DNA of 9,028 nt from Actinobacteria bacterium 13_1_40CM_66_12 (GTDB taxonomy: Bacteria; Chloroflexota; Dormibacteria; Dormibacterales; Dormibacteraceae), in contig MNEW01000039.1 in assembly GCA_001917895.1 (NCBI GenBank), forward strand, positions 1 to 9,028, in the 5' to 3' direction. The position numbers were made by a program, and so were the translations under genes. Within the stretch, counting starts at the first letter, position 1. The number at the start of each line of letters is the position of its first letter. This document shows positions 7,867 through 9,028 of the stretch, piece by piece. The notes below the pieces were generated by a model that saw only the letters and a program-made list of their open reading frames with translations, did no database searches and had not been told where the DNA came from.

Positions 7867-9023
7867 TGGCACAGCGCATGACAAGCACCCGGCCGGCGCC
7901 GACGGAAACCAAGGTCGACATTCTGCTGGTCGACGACGACGCGACCAAACGCTTCGCGATGAAAACGATCCTGGCGCCGCTGGGCCAGAGCGTCATCGAA
8001 GCCGCCTCCGGCCCCGACGCATTGCGGCAACTCTTGAAGCAAGACTTTGCGGTGATCCTGCTGGACGTCCGGATGCCGGGGATGGACGGTTTCGAAGCCG
8101 CCCAGCTCATCCGGCAGCGGCCGCGATCCGAGCTGACGCCGATCATCTTCGTCACCGCGCTCGATCGGGCAGAGACCGACATGGGTCGCGGTTACGACCT
8201 GGGCGCCGTTGACTTCGTCTTCGCGCCTGTGGTCCCGGCAATCATGCGCGCCAAGGTGACGGTCTTTGTCGAGCTGTACAAGGCGCAGCAGGAGCTGCGC
8301 CGCTACCGGACGCAGCTCGAACGGCTCGTACAGGAACGGACGACAGCGCTGACCGCCATCAACCGCGAGCTCGAGGCCTTCAGCTATTCGGTCTCGCATG
8401 ACCTGCGCGCGCCATTGCTCTCGTTCAACGGGCTGAATCGCACGCTGCTCGATGACTACGGCGATGCGCTCGACCCGCGCGCGAAAGACTACCTGCAGCG
8501 CATGCGGCTCGCGAGCGAGCGGATGACCTCGGTGTTCGACGGGCTGCAGACTCTATTCCGCCTCACGAGCGGGGAGATCCATCGCGAGCCGTGCGACATC
8601 AGCGCCATGGCGGCGGAGGTCGTCGACGAGATGCGCGCCGCCAATTTGGACCGCAAGGTCGAGGTCGGCATCGCCTCCGGCATGAACGCGTCTGCCGATC
8701 CGCGACTCGCTCGGATCCTGCTCACGAACCTCATCAGCAACGCCTTCAAGTTCACCAGCAAGGAGCCGATCGCCAGGATCGAGATCGGTACGGAGATCGT
8801 CGACGGTGACACCCGCCTGTTCGTCCGTGACAACGGGGTCGGGTTCGACATGATCTACGCGCACAAGCTGTTCGGCGCCTTCCAGCGGCTCCACAGCCAG
8901 AGTGAGTTTCCGGGGGCGGGTATCGGTTTGGCGACTGTGCGGCGCATCGTCAACCGGCATGGCGGCAGGGCCTGGGCCGAGGGCGCCGTCGGCGAGGGAG
9001 CGACCTTCTACTTCGTACTCTGA
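7866..9023 (+). CDS. Receiver-histidine kinase fusion (REC-HisKA-HATPase)
   Basis: 385 residues from ATG 7866. An N-terminal receiver domain (about 17-135) has the acidic cluster D23-D25, acceptor Asp67 in LLDVRMPGMDG and Thr97. The conserved receiver lysine is missing: the site reads FVFAPVVP, with Ala120. A coiled coil (about 135-170) leads to a HisKA domain of the phytochrome-like type with His178 in SYSVSHDLRAP. The HATPase follows, with N-box Asn288/Asn292, DNGVGF 322-327 and the glycine lid GAGIGL 350-355. No membrane helix or PAS domain is seen. The order (receiver first, kinase second) means phosphorylation by an upstream kinase could switch this kinase on or off, extending the relay. 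It shares one base with the methyltransferase gene, so the two are made together. The reading frame closes with TGA five bases before the window ends; no terminator is visible, so the operon may continue. Confidence 0.9.
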   Translation: MAQRMTSTRPAPTETKVDILLVDDDATKRFAMKTILAPLGQSVIEAASGPDALRQLLKQDFAVILLDVRMPGMDGFEAAQLIRQRPRSELTPIIFVTALDRAETDMGRGYDLGAVDFVFAPVVPAIMRAKVTVFVELYKAQQELRRYRTQLERLVQERTTALTAINRELEAFSYSVSHDLRAPLLSFNGLNRTLLDDYGDALDPRAKDYLQRMRLASERMTSVFDGLQTLFRLTSGEIHREPCDISAMAAEVVDEMRAANLDRKVEVGIASGMNASADPRLARILLTNLISNAFKFTSKEPIARIEIGTEIVDGDTRLFVRDNGVGFDMIYAHKLFGAFQRLHSQSEFPGAGIGLATVRRIVNRHGGRAWAEGAVGEGATFYFVL

Positions 9024-9028
9024 CGCCC

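Overview
This is a GC-rich bacterial window whose strong GC codon bias, GTG starts and LAATG-type cell-wall sorting signal point to a Gram-positive-type, high-GC lineage. Actinomycetota fits best, and the Chloroflexota/Dormibacterota group is an alternative. This placement is inference: there is no rRNA or marker gene here. All supported genes lie on the + strand. I saw no tRNA, rRNA, CRISPR array, insertion sequence or phage gene.

Left edge (1-456): the last 99 codons of a secreted surface protein, made of a Gly-Ser-Thr stalk and a LAATG sorting signal with membrane anchor, closed by a strong intrinsic terminator. A short intergenic region follows, holding a perfect 11-bp inverted repeat. 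Next (457-726) is a small three-helix membrane protein of the GlsB/YeaQ/YmgE (transglycosylase-associated) family, followed by a second hairpin.

Main block (847-9023): four tightly packed signalling genes, very probably one operon, with gaps of 32 and 31 bases and a final overlap. They are (1) a soluble GAF-type sensor kinase of the NarX/DesK (HisKA_3) class; (2) a 1596-residue soluble hybrid kinase with a long poly-HAMP array (two degenerate N-terminal units plus seven exact 92-residue repeats), GAF, coiled coil, HisKA-HATPase and two receiver domains, an architecture resembling the fungal group III/Nik1 osmosensor kinases; (3) a CheR-type SAM-dependent methyltransferase; and (4) a receiver domain fused in front of a second histidine kinase.

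How they may work together: three kinases and three receiver domains, with no visible transmembrane segment, no DNA-binding output, no Hpt domain, no chemoreceptor and no CheB. This suggests a cytosolic stress-sensing phosphorelay whose sensor may be the HAMP array itself and whose sensitivity could be tuned by methylation. Kinase, receiver and methyltransferase identities rest on visible motifs. The joint pathway and its signal are inference. The GlsB-like gene next door is often described as stress-linked, but a hairpin separates it from the operon and a functional link is not shown.
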